This document shows, piece after piece, positions 27,710-36,253 of a stretch of 64,000 nucleotides of DNA. The notes under the pieces are model-generated. The model was not told the DNA's origin and made no database searches. It saw only the letters and a program-made list of their open reading frames with translations. The stretch spans positions 423,891 through 487,890 of the forward strand of contig NZ_JBEPMX010000001.1 in assembly GCF_040545925.1 (NCBI RefSeq), given 5' to 3'. A program made the translations under genes and the position numbers. Within the stretch, counting starts at the first letter, position 1, and each line of letters starts with the position of its first letter. This DNA comes from Alkalibacillus flavidus. GTDB taxonomy: Bacteria; Bacillota; Bacilli; Bacillales; Alkalibacillaceae.

Positions 27710-28600
27710 TTATGCACGTGGATGAAAATCTTTATAAATTTCTGTCAATCTTGCTTTCGATACGTGTGTATAAATTTGCGTTGTCGAAATATCAGCATGA
27801 CCTAACATTTCTTGTACAGCTCTTAAGTCCGCCCCATTTTCTAAAAGGTGCGTCGCAAATGAATGGCGGAGCATGTGTGGCGTGATTTCTTTAAAGATGT
27901 GTTTGTCACGAGCATGTTTTTTTAACACTTTCCAAAATCCTTGCCTAGTCATGGTATTCCCGCGATGATTTAAAAATAACGCTTGACTTGAATCATTTTT
28001 TAACAATTTGTGACGACCATCATCGACATATGTTTGGATAGCTTGTTGCGCATGCTGTCCAAGGGGAACTATTCGTTCTTTTCCGCCTTTACCAATGACT
28101 CGAACAAACCCCATTAATAAGTGAAGATCATCAACTGTTAGAGACAGCAGTTCTGAAATACGTAGCCCTGTGGCATAGAGTGTTTCGAACATCGCTTTAT
28201 TTCGTTGATCAATTGGTTTATCTGCTTGAATATCCAATAATCGTTCAACTTCATCATTTGATAATACTTTCGGCAACTGTCGCTCTCTTTTAGGACGTTC
28301 TATATGTAATGACGGATCATGCGACACTTGGTATTCACGAACGATAAATTGATGAAAGGAACGCAATGTCGAGATCATACGCGTTAAGCTCGCAGCTGAT
28401 TTCCCTTCTTCATTCATCACATTTAATAAACCTCTAATGTGATGGCGTTCAATGGCTTCAAGTGATGTGATGTTTTCTTGCTCTGTTAAATAAGATATGT
28501 ATCGATTCAGATCGCGACGATACGATTGGATTGAGTTGTCGGCAAGTCCTTTTTCAATACGAAGAAAATGTAAAAAATCTGAAGCGGCATCTTTCATCAT
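27710..28600 (-). CDS. xerD: Site-specific tyrosine recombinase XerD
   Basis: 296-residue recombinase resolving chromosome dimers at dif with its partner (CodV/XerC). N-terminal SAM-like core-binding domain (about 1-90), then the catalytic domain with Arg147 (TGLRISELL), Lys171, His242 and Arg245 (HMLRHSF), His268 (LGHADI) and nucleophile Tyr277 (TQIYTHV). All catalytic residues are present. Ribosome binding site is AAGGGG. Located between fur and deoB as in B. subtilis. Confidence 0.95.
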   Translation of the reverse strand: MMKDAASDFLHFLRIEKGLADNSIQSYRRDLNRYISYLTEQENITSLEAIERHHIRGLLNVMNEEGKSAASLTRMISTLRSFHQFIVREYQVSHDPSLHIERPKRERQLPKVLSNDEVERLLDIQADKPIDQRNKAMFETLYATGLRISELLSLTVDDLHLLMGFVRVIGKGGKERIVPLGQHAQQAIQTYVDDGRHKLLKNDSSQALFLNHRGNTMTRQGFWKVLKKHARDKHIFKEITPHMLRHSFATHLLENGADLRAVQEMLGHADISTTQIYTHVSKARLTEIYKDFHPRA

Positions 28601-28686
28601 GTTAAGACCCCTTTTTTCGTTTATCTAATCATTAGTATAACATGTTAAAGCCTTACCGTATCGTTTAGACGCTTTTACTAATAACA

Positions 28687-28723
28687 ATTAAAAAGACCTT
28701 TTTCGCATTTTGAAAAAGGCCTT
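28687..28723 (-). terminator. Terminator of fur
   Basis: Stem AAGACCTTTTTC/GAAAAAGGCCTT with one mismatch, then TTTTTAATTG on the minus strand. Confidence 0.85.
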
Positions 28724-28727
28724 ATGC

Positions 28728-29180
28728 TTAATTGGTATCATCTTTGTTTTGGCAATTTTTACAAACACCATGAAACGTTAAACGATGGTCACGTACGGCA
28801 AACTCGAATTTGGACTCTACGACATCTTCTACATCGCCTAATAAATCTTCCTCAATTTCTGTGACCGAACCACACTCCACACACACAAGATGATGATGGA
28901 AGTGTTCAGCACCTTCTTTTCTCAAATCGTAACGTGATACACCGTCACCAAAATTAATTTTGTCGACAACTTTTAACTCTGTTAATAATTCTAGTGTACG
29001 ATAGACCGTTGCTAAACCAATTTCAGGCGCTTTGTCTTTAACGAGGAGATAAACATCTTCCGCACTTAAATGGTCTTCTTCATGTTCTAATAAAACGCGA
29101 ACGGTCGCTTCACGCTGTGGCGTTAGTTTATAACTTTGCGAGTGCAATTGTTTTTTGATATTTTCGATGCGGTCTTCCAC
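28728..29180 (-). CDS. fur: Ferric uptake regulator Fur
   Basis: 150-residue iron-responsive repressor. An N-terminal winged helix (SYKLTPQREATVRVL and GLATVYRTLELL), metal site HFHHHLVC, and structural zinc pairs CVEC and CKNC are all present. The long open frame runs to 29240, but the GTG at 29180 behind AGGGGAGAG gives the same start as B. subtilis Fur (149 aa; MENRI versus MEDRI). It has a consensus promoter and a PerR-type operator upstream. Confidence 0.96.
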   Translation of the reverse strand: MEDRIENIKKQLHSQSYKLTPQREATVRVLLEHEEDHLSAEDVYLLVKDKAPEIGLATVYRTLELLTELKVVDKINFGDGVSRYDLRKEGAEHFHHHLVCVECGSVTEIEEDLLGDVEDVVESKFEFAVRDHRLTFHGVCKNCQNKDDTN

Positions 29181-29211
29181 TCGTATCTCTCCCCTCAAAT
29201 CATACAAGTAT

Positions 29212-29240
29212 ATTATAGAAAACGGGAGATATAGTGTCAA
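29212..29240 (-). promoter_or_regulatory. Consensus sigma-A promoter of fur
   Basis: TTGACA (29235-29240), 17 nt, TATAAT (29212-29217) on the minus strand: a perfect consensus promoter, 32 nt before the GTG start. A promoter this strong usually needs a repressor; see the operator beside it. Confidence 0.85.
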
Positions 29241-29241
29241 A

Positions 29242-29256
29242 TTATAATGATTATAA
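29242..29256. promoter_or_regulatory. PerR box (perfect) upstream of fur
   Basis: TTATAATGATTATAA is a perfect 7-1-7 palindrome and identical to the published PerR consensus TTATAATNATTATAA; it fits the Fur box at 12 of 14 defined positions. It directly abuts the -35 of the fur promoter. In B. subtilis fur is repressed by PerR, so PerR is the likely binder. Confidence 0.75.
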
Positions 29257-29281
29257 ACAGTTGATTATTATCGTTATTTAA

Positions 29282-29296
29282 TAATAATGATTATAA
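29282..29296. promoter_or_regulatory. Second PerR/Fur-type box
   Basis: TAATAATGATTATAA differs from the PerR consensus at one position. Its centre is exactly 40 bp from the first box, so both would lie on the same face of the helix, and it overlaps the spoIIM stop codon. Confidence 0.55.
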
Positions 29297-29923
29297 ATTA
29301 TCAACAAGCCACGTTAGCGCATTCATCGATACCGTTACCTCTACTAACGAACCGACACTGATAAGGACCAATCCTATGGCATATGACTTAATATAAAATC
29401 GTGTCGCTTCGGCTAGTGTTCGAGAAGTTTGGTACTTAATAAATAATATTCGTAATACATGAATTGAGAACACCATACTGCTTGCAGCGATTAACAAATA
29501 GGCTGCCACAACAAACAGATTTTGAGGCGCTACGGATAAGATTGACAAAAAGAACCCCTGCCATGACATTTGGTGGACTAAAAAGCCAACAGTAAATCCG
29601 ACCACAACGCCCTTGAAAAACAATAAAAACCATACAACAGGCAACCCGACGAATGATAATCCAAACAAAAATATAAACGTGATAAACTTGCCATGGGTCC
29701 AGATTGATCCTTTAAAATCGTGTAACCATTGTCTCGATTCGGTTTGAATCACTTCAAAATATTGCTCGACGAAAAAAAATAAATCTTGTTGTTGTAAAAA
29801 ATCGAGACTACTGACCATCATGGCACCAAACATGACACCTATTGACCAAAGAACAAATAAAAAAACATATAGACTAAGATAAGGCTGGATTTGAATTGTT
29901 AATGCGTTAGGCCAATACTTCAT
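29291..29923 (-). CDS. spoIIM: Stage II sporulation protein M
   Basis: 210-residue membrane protein with about five helices, part of the SpoIIDMP complex that remodels septal peptidoglycan for engulfment; in B. subtilis made in the mother cell under sigma-E. The stretches GIMFGA-like (GVMFGAMMVSS), FKGVVVGFTVGFLV and SVAPQNLFVVAAYL are typical. The ATG at 29923 follows GGAGGACC; six codons of open frame upstream are not used. Confidence 0.93.
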   Translation of the reverse strand: MKYWPNALTIQIQPYLSLYVFLFVLWSIGVMFGAMMVSSLDFLQQQDLFFFVEQYFEVIQTESRQWLHDFKGSIWTHGKFITFIFLFGLSFVGLPVVWFLLFFKGVVVGFTVGFLVHQMSWQGFFLSILSVAPQNLFVVAAYLLIAASSMVFSIHVLRILFIKYQTSRTLAEATRFYIKSYAIGLVLISVGSLVEVTVSMNALTWLVDNL

Positions 29924-29999
29924 AATAGGTCCTCCATTCATTTCGACTCTAGTAAAACCCTATGTTGATAGAGAACGATGTAGAACCTATTTGAATAAG

Positions 30000-31163
30000 T
30001 TATTCTATATGACCGTATTGACCACCACCTCCTGGGGACACAGTTAATTCACCTTTGCGTAACTGCATGATTCGCGATGCGATAGATGGTTTGACAATAG
30101 ATTGTAATTCATCTAAAGATGCTTCGTGGATCACATACATATCGTGATGAAGCTGTTCTCTCAGTCGCTTTAAAAGCGCAGATCCGATACCTGGAACGTA
30201 ATGAAGTGGAATTTGATTGATGTAAGGTGGTCTAACCCATCGTTTGCCAACTCCTTGCGCTTTAGCAACTTCTTGTATCCGAGTGGGAACACCTTTGACC
30301 GTTTTGTTAGAACCACAATGTTCACAAACATCTAATTGCTGAACTTCCTGCCAACATTCTCGGCAAACCGATGTATAATATTTGCCGAGTTGTGGGTTAA
30401 GTCCGAAATTCGCTTCCACTCGGCAACTATTTTGTTTGTATAAGGCGTCCTTAAACGCTTGAAAACTTGGTTCATAAAGGGTTAAAGCTTGATATTCACG
30501 TCCAATCATTTCTAGCGAATGAGCGTCAGAATTCGTCAAAAAGGTGTACCCCTCAAGTTCTGGTATCGTTTCTGCCATTGACGTATCGCAGCTCAAACCT
30601 AATTCCACACCATCAATGAGTTCAGAGTTTAACACTTCAGTTAAATGATGCTGTACACCTTTTCCGTATAAACTTTTGAACGGCGTAAAAATATGAGCTG
30701 GTATAAACAAACCGCTTCGCTCTTTTACTTCACGTTGTAATGTATTAGCATCGCAATACATTCGTTGCGAACTTAAATGAGGGTTGCTTACATATGATTG
30801 GTACCAGTTGGCAAACGACGACATCATTTCTAGTGTTGGAAAATAACAAAGCACATGTATCGGGCCGGAGCAGTTGGCATCATACAATTCAATTTCACTG
30901 CCGAGTAATATCGTCAAATCGCCTGTCGATAACCCACCACCTGGTAATTCGTTTATTTCTCCCTGCCGTACGAGGTGTTTTAATTCGTTCAAAACATCTG
31001 GTGAATGACAATCAATAATACCAATCATATCTAATCCTTTAGCTTCTTTAGCAAAGGACAAGATATGATGTAATGTTAACTGATCAGACGCGGTTATTTT
31101 AACAGCACGATTGGTGTTTGTCCTGCCAATATGAATATGCCCATCGACATAATAGCGTTTCAT
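30000..31163 (-). CDS. Endonuclease Q-like PHP-domain protein (YqxK family)
   Basis: 387-residue protein of the family containing Thermococcus and Bacillus pumilus EndoQ, which nicks DNA 5' to deaminated bases and abasic sites. The N-terminal PHP metal domain shows DGHIHIGR, DCHSP, PAHIFTPF and TNSDAH; a C4 zinc module (CREC, CEHC) lies at about 277-294; a helix-hairpin-helix YVPGIGSALLKRL follows near 325. All three expected modules are intact. It starts 6 nt after nudF and is likely cotranscribed. Function in DNA repair is inferred from the family. Confidence 0.85.
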   Translation of the reverse strand: MKRYYVDGHIHIGRTNTNRAVKITASDQLTLHHILSFAKEAKGLDMIGIIDCHSPDVLNELKHLVRQGEINELPGGGLSTGDLTILLGSEIELYDANCSGPIHVLCYFPTLEMMSSFANWYQSYVSNPHLSSQRMYCDANTLQREVKERSGLFIPAHIFTPFKSLYGKGVQHHLTEVLNSELIDGVELGLSCDTSMAETIPELEGYTFLTNSDAHSLEMIGREYQALTLYEPSFQAFKDALYKQNSCRVEANFGLNPQLGKYYTSVCRECWQEVQQLDVCEHCGSNKTVKGVPTRIQEVAKAQGVGKRWVRPPYINQIPLHYVPGIGSALLKRLREQLHHDMYVIHEASLDELQSIVKPSIASRIMQLRKGELTVSPGGGGQYGHIE

Positions 31164-31169
31164 ATATCA

Positions 31170-31718
31170 TCAGTCCTTTAAGTGTTGAACCATGACATAG
31201 TAAATGGCTTGAATTGTTTTCGCATCATGAATTCGTTCGTTTTGAATAAGATCAAGCGCTTCTTGGACCGAGACTTCAACGACATCGACAAACTCATCTT
31301 CATCCATTTCAAGTTCTTCTGTCGCTTTAGTTAATTCTGTTGCTTCATATAAATATATGATCTCATCGGCAAAGCCTGGCGATGTATAATAGGACACGAT
31401 ATAGTTTAATCGGCCTGGTTTATACCCGGTTTCTTCTTGCAATTCGCGAGCTGCTGTCGATTCAGGATTCTCACCTTGTTCTAATTTACCCGCTGGAATT
31501 TCAATGATACTTTTACCGAGTGCTTTACGGTACTGTTCCACCATCACGATTTTATGGTCATCAGTTAGAGCCAAAATACCGACTGCCCCAGGGTGTCTAA
31601 CGAGTTCGCGTTTTGATGTCTTACCATTTGGTAATTGCACCTCATCAACTTCGACATCGATCACCTTACCTTTAAAAATCGTTTCTGTATGTATGGTTTT
31701 CTCTTCAAATTTAGACAT
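31170..31718 (-). CDS. nudF: ADP-ribose pyrophosphatase
   Basis: 182-residue Nudix hydrolase splitting ADP-ribose to AMP and ribose 5-phosphate. The Nudix box is complete, beginning GKLEQGENPES and ending RELQEETGY, at about 83-105. The ATG at 31718 has GAGGTG at 6 nt; a GTG three codons earlier sits inside that site. Length is like B. subtilis NudF (185). Upstream gene of the EndoQ-like protein. Confidence 0.93.
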   Translation of the reverse strand: MSKFEEKTIHTETIFKGKVIDVEVDEVQLPNGKTSKRELVRHPGAVGILALTDDHKIVMVEQYRKALGKSIIEIPAGKLEQGENPESTAARELQEETGYKPGRLNYIVSYYTSPGFADEIIYLYEATELTKATEELEMDEDEFVDVVEVSVQEALDLIQNERIHDAKTIQAIYYVMVQHLKD

Positions 31719-31770
31719 CTTATTCACCTCGTCATTAGTTTATCATATTTAAGCATCAGCTATCCTACAT

Positions 31771-31799
31771 TTGTCATTCTACCTTATTGAGGCTAAAAT
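31771..31799 (+). promoter_or_regulatory. Sigma-A promoter of the aldo/keto reductase gene
   Basis: TTGTCA (31771-31776), 17 nt, TAAAAT (31794-31799), 21 nt before the start codon, in the gap to divergent nudF. Confidence 0.5.
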
Positions 31800-31820
31800 T
31801 AATGGCAGGAGGGATTCGTG

Positions 31821-32750
31821 ATGATGAACCAAACGAGATTAGGTCAAACCGAACTATTTGTTTCAGAAATCGGATTAGGCTGTATGAATCTAGGAACAGA
31901 TGAGCAACAAGCAACGTCTATTATTGATGAAGCGATTCGTTCCGGCATTAATTATTTAGATACAGCAGATTTATATAATTTTGGCGAAAATGAAAAAATC
32001 GTTGGTAAAGCGATAAAAGGACGTCGTGACGACTTAGTTATTGCTACAAAAGGGGGCAACCATTTCGAAGTTGGTCAAGATGGATGGTATTGGGACCCGT
32101 CTAAAGCTTATTTAAAAGAAGCGGTTAAGAACAGTTTACTTAGACTCGGATTAGATGATGTTGATTTATACCAATTGCATGGTGGTACGATCGAAGACCC
32201 AATTGATGAAGTAGTCGAAGCATTTGAAGAATTGCAACAAGAAGGGTTAATACGACATATCGGTTTATCATCTATACGCCCGAATGTCATCAAGTCCTTC
32301 GTCAACCGAACAACGATTTCAAGTGTCATGATGCAGTATAGTTTAATAGACCGTCGACCAGAAGAGACGATGCTTGATTATTTACAAAACCACCGAGTCA
32401 GCGTTGTAGCTCGAGGCGCTTTAGGTAAAGGAATGTTAACGGACAAAGGGCTTGAGCAATGGCATAAAAAAGGACAGGATGGATTTTTAGATTATAACGG
32501 TGAGGATTTAAAAACACTTGTCGAAACAGTTCAAGGAACCGCGACAACATTTGGTGTCTCACCTCAATCTGTTGCCATGAGTTATGCACTCGAACACCCA
32601 ACAGTATCAAGCTTAGTCCTAGGCGCTAGCAGTCCAGAACAAGTTCAGAATAATATCGAAGCATACCACAATCAGCCAACATACGCTGACATTCAACCGT
32701 ATCTGCAACAAGGTTTAAAAGAACAAATCTATCAACAGCACCGAGCATAA
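31821..32750 (+). CDS. Aldo/keto reductase (YqkF-like)
   Basis: 309-residue NADPH-dependent oxidoreductase with a TIM-barrel fold. Catalytic tetrad: Asp in NYLDTADLYNFGENE with Tyr, Lys in VIATKGG, His in LYQLHGG. Cofactor-binding end SLVLGASSPEQVQNN. Closest by memory to Bacillus YqkF (306 aa), which is also next to nudF. The first in-frame ATG after AGGAGGG (31821) is chosen; a GTG sits one codon before and another ATG one codon after. Substrate unknown. Confidence 0.88.
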   Translation: MMNQTRLGQTELFVSEIGLGCMNLGTDEQQATSIIDEAIRSGINYLDTADLYNFGENEKIVGKAIKGRRDDLVIATKGGNHFEVGQDGWYWDPSKAYLKEAVKNSLLRLGLDDVDLYQLHGGTIEDPIDEVVEAFEELQQEGLIRHIGLSSIRPNVIKSFVNRTTISSVMMQYSLIDRRPEETMLDYLQNHRVSVVARGALGKGMLTDKGLEQWHKKGQDGFLDYNGEDLKTLVETVQGTATTFGVSPQSVAMSYALEHPTVSSLVLGASSPEQVQNNIEAYHNQPTYADIQPYLQQGLKEQIYQQHRA

Positions 32751-32752
32751 TA

Positions 32753-32794
32753 AAAACGATGCTCTCTGAATTACCAACAGAGAGCATCGTTTTA
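32753..32794. terminator. Bidirectional terminator
   Basis: Perfect 16-bp stem (arms 32753-32768 and 32778-32793) with T-rich flanks on both strands, between convergent genes. Confidence 0.9.
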
Positions 32795-32798
32795 TTAA

Positions 32799-33773
32799 TT
32801 AATATACGGATTGTTTTGTCGGTTTGTATGTGAGGACTTGTTTCGAATAAACCGCTTCAATGTCGCCGCTTGCTTCTAAGTAATCAAGTTGGCCAATCGT
32901 CTCAGACATCGTTAAGCCGAATTGTTTTTCATAATGTTTCGGAAATAAAAACTGACATATATTAAACGGTGTTGCCTCTAAACGATGTTCCAAAACATAG
33001 TCCAGTACTTTTTGCGCTCGCTCTTCTTGTCGAGTCAACCTATGTTGAATGAGCTTTGAATTATAATCAAATATGTCACCGTGCCCTGGTAAAACCGACT
33101 GAATATCTAACGACTGTAATTTAGTCAACGTTCGACGATAGTTAAGAAGAGGTTTCGGTCGGTCTACTTCTCCTTCTAGCGGTGCTTCTAAAATCGGATT
33201 CGACGAGATATGTTTTAATAAGTGATCTCCTGAAATAAGCGTCCCATCTGTTTGTCTAAGGAATGATAGATGACTTTGAGCATGACCTTTTGTTTCAATA
33301 ATGGACCAATCTTCTAAGCTTGGAATCGTATCCCCTTCATCAATAATATGTGTCACAGGTCGTTTTCCTTGATAACGAAAAGCGTTATTGATCGTTTTAT
33401 CGACTTTACGAAACGTTTCTGGGACGCCAAATTGATCATATAGTTTAGCAAAAAATGCTCGGTAATGATCAAAATAAGATGATTCTTGATTTAGCCATAA
33501 ATTCGTAATCGCATGACCATAAATAGCCTGAACATCATCAAAGCGGTGAATTAAACCGGTATGGTCAGGGTGATGGTGTGTTAAAACAATTTGATCAATG
33601 TCAGATGGTGTTAACCCTACATCACTTAATTGACGAACCATAGCCTGCCACGCATCGTCTGTATCAACACCAGCATCGAATAATGTTACCACATCATCGA
33701 TTAATACATAACTATGGACATCACCAACCGCATAAGGTGTAGGCATCGTTATTTGATAGAGGTTCTCAGCCAT
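32799..33773 (-). CDS. Metallo-beta-lactamase-fold hydrolase (YqjP-like)
   Basis: 324-residue soluble protein. Metal ligands THHHPDHTG (about 67-75), a His in ETKGHAQSHLSF, Asp in ISGDHLL, and a last His in LPGHGDIF are complete for a dinuclear site. The C-terminal 80 residues resemble a winged-helix tail found in the LACTB2-like group. The ATG at 33773 has AAAGGTGG at 8 nt. Matches B. subtilis YqjP by position. Natural substrate unknown. Confidence 0.85.
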   Translation of the reverse strand: MAENLYQITMPTPYAVGDVHSYVLIDDVVTLFDAGVDTDDAWQAMVRQLSDVGLTPSDIDQIVLTHHHPDHTGLIHRFDDVQAIYGHAITNLWLNQESSYFDHYRAFFAKLYDQFGVPETFRKVDKTINNAFRYQGKRPVTHIIDEGDTIPSLEDWSIIETKGHAQSHLSFLRQTDGTLISGDHLLKHISSNPILEAPLEGEVDRPKPLLNYRRTLTKLQSLDIQSVLPGHGDIFDYNSKLIQHRLTRQEERAQKVLDYVLEHRLEATPFNICQFLFPKHYEKQFGLTMSETIGQLDYLEASGDIEAVYSKQVLTYKPTKQSVY

Positions 33774-33843
33774 AAATATTGCCACCTTTTATGTCATTTT
33801 TTATTATTATACTACAATATTGGTTTGAAAATCCATCATACCA

Positions 33844-35457
33844 TTATTTTGCGAAAGATGATTTAATGGCATCGGCTAATATATCTGGTAATACATCAAA
33901 TGAATAAGTTAATTCCAATCGCTCAGTCCATTGGTGAGGGTCTTTACCATATGGCCCTACATTAATCGTTGGTATTGACCAGTTTGATTTCGGAATATAA
34001 TGTTGAGTTAATTGTTGTAAAGGCATATTAGTCGCTAATAAAGTCGAGTCATATTCACCTTTTGGTTGTTCTCCAATAAAGCTCAAATCAGATATACCAT
34101 TGAAGTATGTCACTCGTTCACTTTCAAAACCGGCTTGGCTCATGTGAGCTTGGACGCGCTGCAATACGCGATCAACATCTCGATTACCGTGACTTGAAAC
34201 GGCTGGATAAAACGGTGGACTATAAAACAAAACCATCATTGGAGCTAAGTGTTGACAGTGATAAGCAACTTCTTCTACAAGTCGAACAGACATATCCCGT
34301 TCACCGTGGTTATGGTTTGTCTTGACGTCTAACAAACGTTGGTCGATTATGTCTTGCCCGTATTGCTTAACGGCTTCATCATATAACTCATCGTATGTCA
34401 AAATAGATATATCAATATGTAAGTTTGATTGTTGATTCGATATAGTCTGATATCGTTTATGCTTTTGTTGTAAAGTTGATTCTATATCTTGTTTTGCCTC
34501 ATACATGATTTGTTTCATATTCCTTGTCATATCATCAACTGTTTGTGTCATATAAAGTAAGTTATACATTGACACAGCCGTTACTGTCGTTTTAACAGAA
34601 TAAGCCTCCTTTAAATCTCGATTCATAAGGCTGACTGGCGGTGGCGTCACTTCATTACCGACGCGGTCGACTAACTGATCATTTAATTCCATATGGTGAT
34701 TTAAGATGCTGAGCATCAAATTAGCATTTATACCTTGGAATGGTTCACCTACATGTGTTTCTTTTCCAAAACATAAAAATCCAGGTAAAATCTTACCAAG
34801 TGACCCTTCATAGACATACATTTGTTGATCATCATGATGGCGACGAAACATTGGCTCACTATTAATACATAAGCGATAATTTAAGTGATGATTTTCCTGC
34901 CAAGATGCTAATTCATCAACTGCTCTAATCATGCCTTGCGAACTCACTTCTTCATCGGGAACGAACAAAACGAGTACGTGACCATTGAATTCTCCTGTCA
35001 TCGCACGTTCTAGCATTGATAGATGAAGAGTTGTACCAGCCTTCATATCCATGCTCCCCCGCCCGAATATCCACTCTCCATGTTGTAAGTCTTCTTGTGC
35101 TTCTTTAGGCAAAACGTCTTTATTCTTATGAAAATAGTCAGTTAAAACATCTGATGAAAATGCCTTATCCTTTAAAGCACCATAATCATCTACATCGACG
35201 ACATCAATATGATTGACTAAAATTGTTGTATCAGTTGTTGGTTGAGATGATTTGACTAACGCGATTAACGCTTGACGTCCGTCATTCAATTGTATTTGTT
35301 TTAGATGTTGCGGATTGTTCTTATAATAATCGTTTTCGATTAATAGATTGTAAATGAATGTAATGATATCGGCTTCCGCCTTTGTTTCTGTTACACTTGG
35401 ATACGAAACGAGTTGTGATAACAATTGTTTCAATTGTGTTTTCGTCTGCCATTGCAT
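33844..35457 (-). CDS. RocB-like M20 family protein (YqjN-like)
   Basis: 537-residue zinc-peptidase-fold protein of the RocB group, linked to arginine or amino-acid breakdown. Metal motifs are NHIDVVD, RGSMDMKAGTT and VPDEEVSSQG. Specific RocB-type features are the long insert with YEGSLGKILPGFLCFGKETHVGEPF and VGPYGKDPHQWTERLE at the end. The frame opens another 86 codons into the divergent gene, but the ATG at 35457 with AAAGGTGGG is the family start. Bacillus YqjN (about 547 aa) lies beside yqjM in the same way. The exact reaction is unknown. Confidence 0.85.
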   Translation of the reverse strand: MQWQTKTQLKQLLSQLVSYPSVTETKAEADIITFIYNLLIENDYYKNNPQHLKQIQLNDGRQALIALVKSSQPTTDTTILVNHIDVVDVDDYGALKDKAFSSDVLTDYFHKNKDVLPKEAQEDLQHGEWIFGRGSMDMKAGTTLHLSMLERAMTGEFNGHVLVLFVPDEEVSSQGMIRAVDELASWQENHHLNYRLCINSEPMFRRHHDDQQMYVYEGSLGKILPGFLCFGKETHVGEPFQGINANLMLSILNHHMELNDQLVDRVGNEVTPPPVSLMNRDLKEAYSVKTTVTAVSMYNLLYMTQTVDDMTRNMKQIMYEAKQDIESTLQQKHKRYQTISNQQSNLHIDISILTYDELYDEAVKQYGQDIIDQRLLDVKTNHNHGERDMSVRLVEEVAYHCQHLAPMMVLFYSPPFYPAVSSHGNRDVDRVLQRVQAHMSQAGFESERVTYFNGISDLSFIGEQPKGEYDSTLLATNMPLQQLTQHYIPKSNWSIPTINVGPYGKDPHQWTERLELTYSFDVLPDILADAIKSSFAK

Positions 35458-35529
35458 CGTATGACCCACCTTTATATTGACTTTTCTAACATCATACACC
35501 ACAATCATAACAGAGAATTGAAAGAGGTG

Positions 35530-36249
35530 TTGACGATTTGTACGAAAATTTTCGCTCATCGCGGTGCTAGTCGATATGCGCCTGAAAATACAATGGCAGC
35601 TTTTAAACGAGCTTATCATCTCGGGGCAGACGGAATTGAACTCGATGTCCATCTCACACGGGATCACCAAGTGGCTGTTATTCATGATGAAAACATCAAA
35701 CGAACAACAAACCATTCAGGATTAGTGAACCACTTCTCATTATCCGAACTTCAACGATTAGATGCAGGTAGCTGGTTTCATTCTCAGTATAATGGAGAAA
35801 AGATCCCTAGCTTAGAAGACGTGTTACAATGGATTCAGCATAAACATATGACTCTCAATATTGAATTGAAAACAGATGTGATACACTATCACCAAATTGA
35901 AGAACATGTCGTATCGCTTATACATAAATACAATCTTGAAAAACAAACGATTTTATCGAGTTTTAATCCTGCAACCATTGAGAGACTCAACCTTATTCAA
36001 AGCGATATCGAATTAGCGTGGTTGCGACAAAAACGACTTAAAAATATTGCTTATCAATTAGCAGCAATTGGCGCTGATAGTTTACATATTCATCATCGAC
36101 TACTTAACACCCCAATGATTCAAGAAATTAAATCAAAACAAATCCCTTTCCGTGTTTATACCGTGAACAAACCTAAAATATGGCGGCAATGCGTTTCCCA
36201 ACGTGCGAATGGTATAATGACGGACATACCAGATCTATTACAGGAGTGA
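35530..36249 (+). CDS. Glycerophosphodiester phosphodiesterase
   Basis: About 239-residue cytoplasmic enzyme hydrolysing glycerophosphodiesters to glycerol 3-phosphate and alcohol. GDPD motif: FAHRGASRYAPENT, then GADGIELDVHLTRD and VIHDE with metal-binding Glu, Asp and the two catalytic His. No signal peptide. The start is unclear: there is no ATG, a GTG (35527) and a TTG (35530) lie on or against the GAGGTG ribosome binding site, and an ATT at 35536 has ideal spacing. First gene of the GDPD-namA-rnz-aldehyde dehydrogenase operon; a weak promoter TTGACT-17-CACAAT ends at 35505. Confidence 0.85.
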   Translation: MTICTKIFAHRGASRYAPENTMAAFKRAYHLGADGIELDVHLTRDHQVAVIHDENIKRTTNHSGLVNHFSLSELQRLDAGSWFHSQYNGEKIPSLEDVLQWIQHKHMTLNIELKTDVIHYHQIEEHVVSLIHKYNLEKQTILSSFNPATIERLNLIQSDIELAWLRQKRLKNIAYQLAAIGADSLHIHHRLLNTPMIQEIKSKQIPFRVYTVNKPKIWRQCVSQRANGIMTDIPDLLQE

Positions 36250-36253
36250 TTGT

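Noticed and set aside
33844..35715. 623-codon version of the RocB-like gene
   Set aside because: The extra 86 codons overlap the divergent GDPD gene and its ribosome binding site; a strong site and family start exist at 35457.
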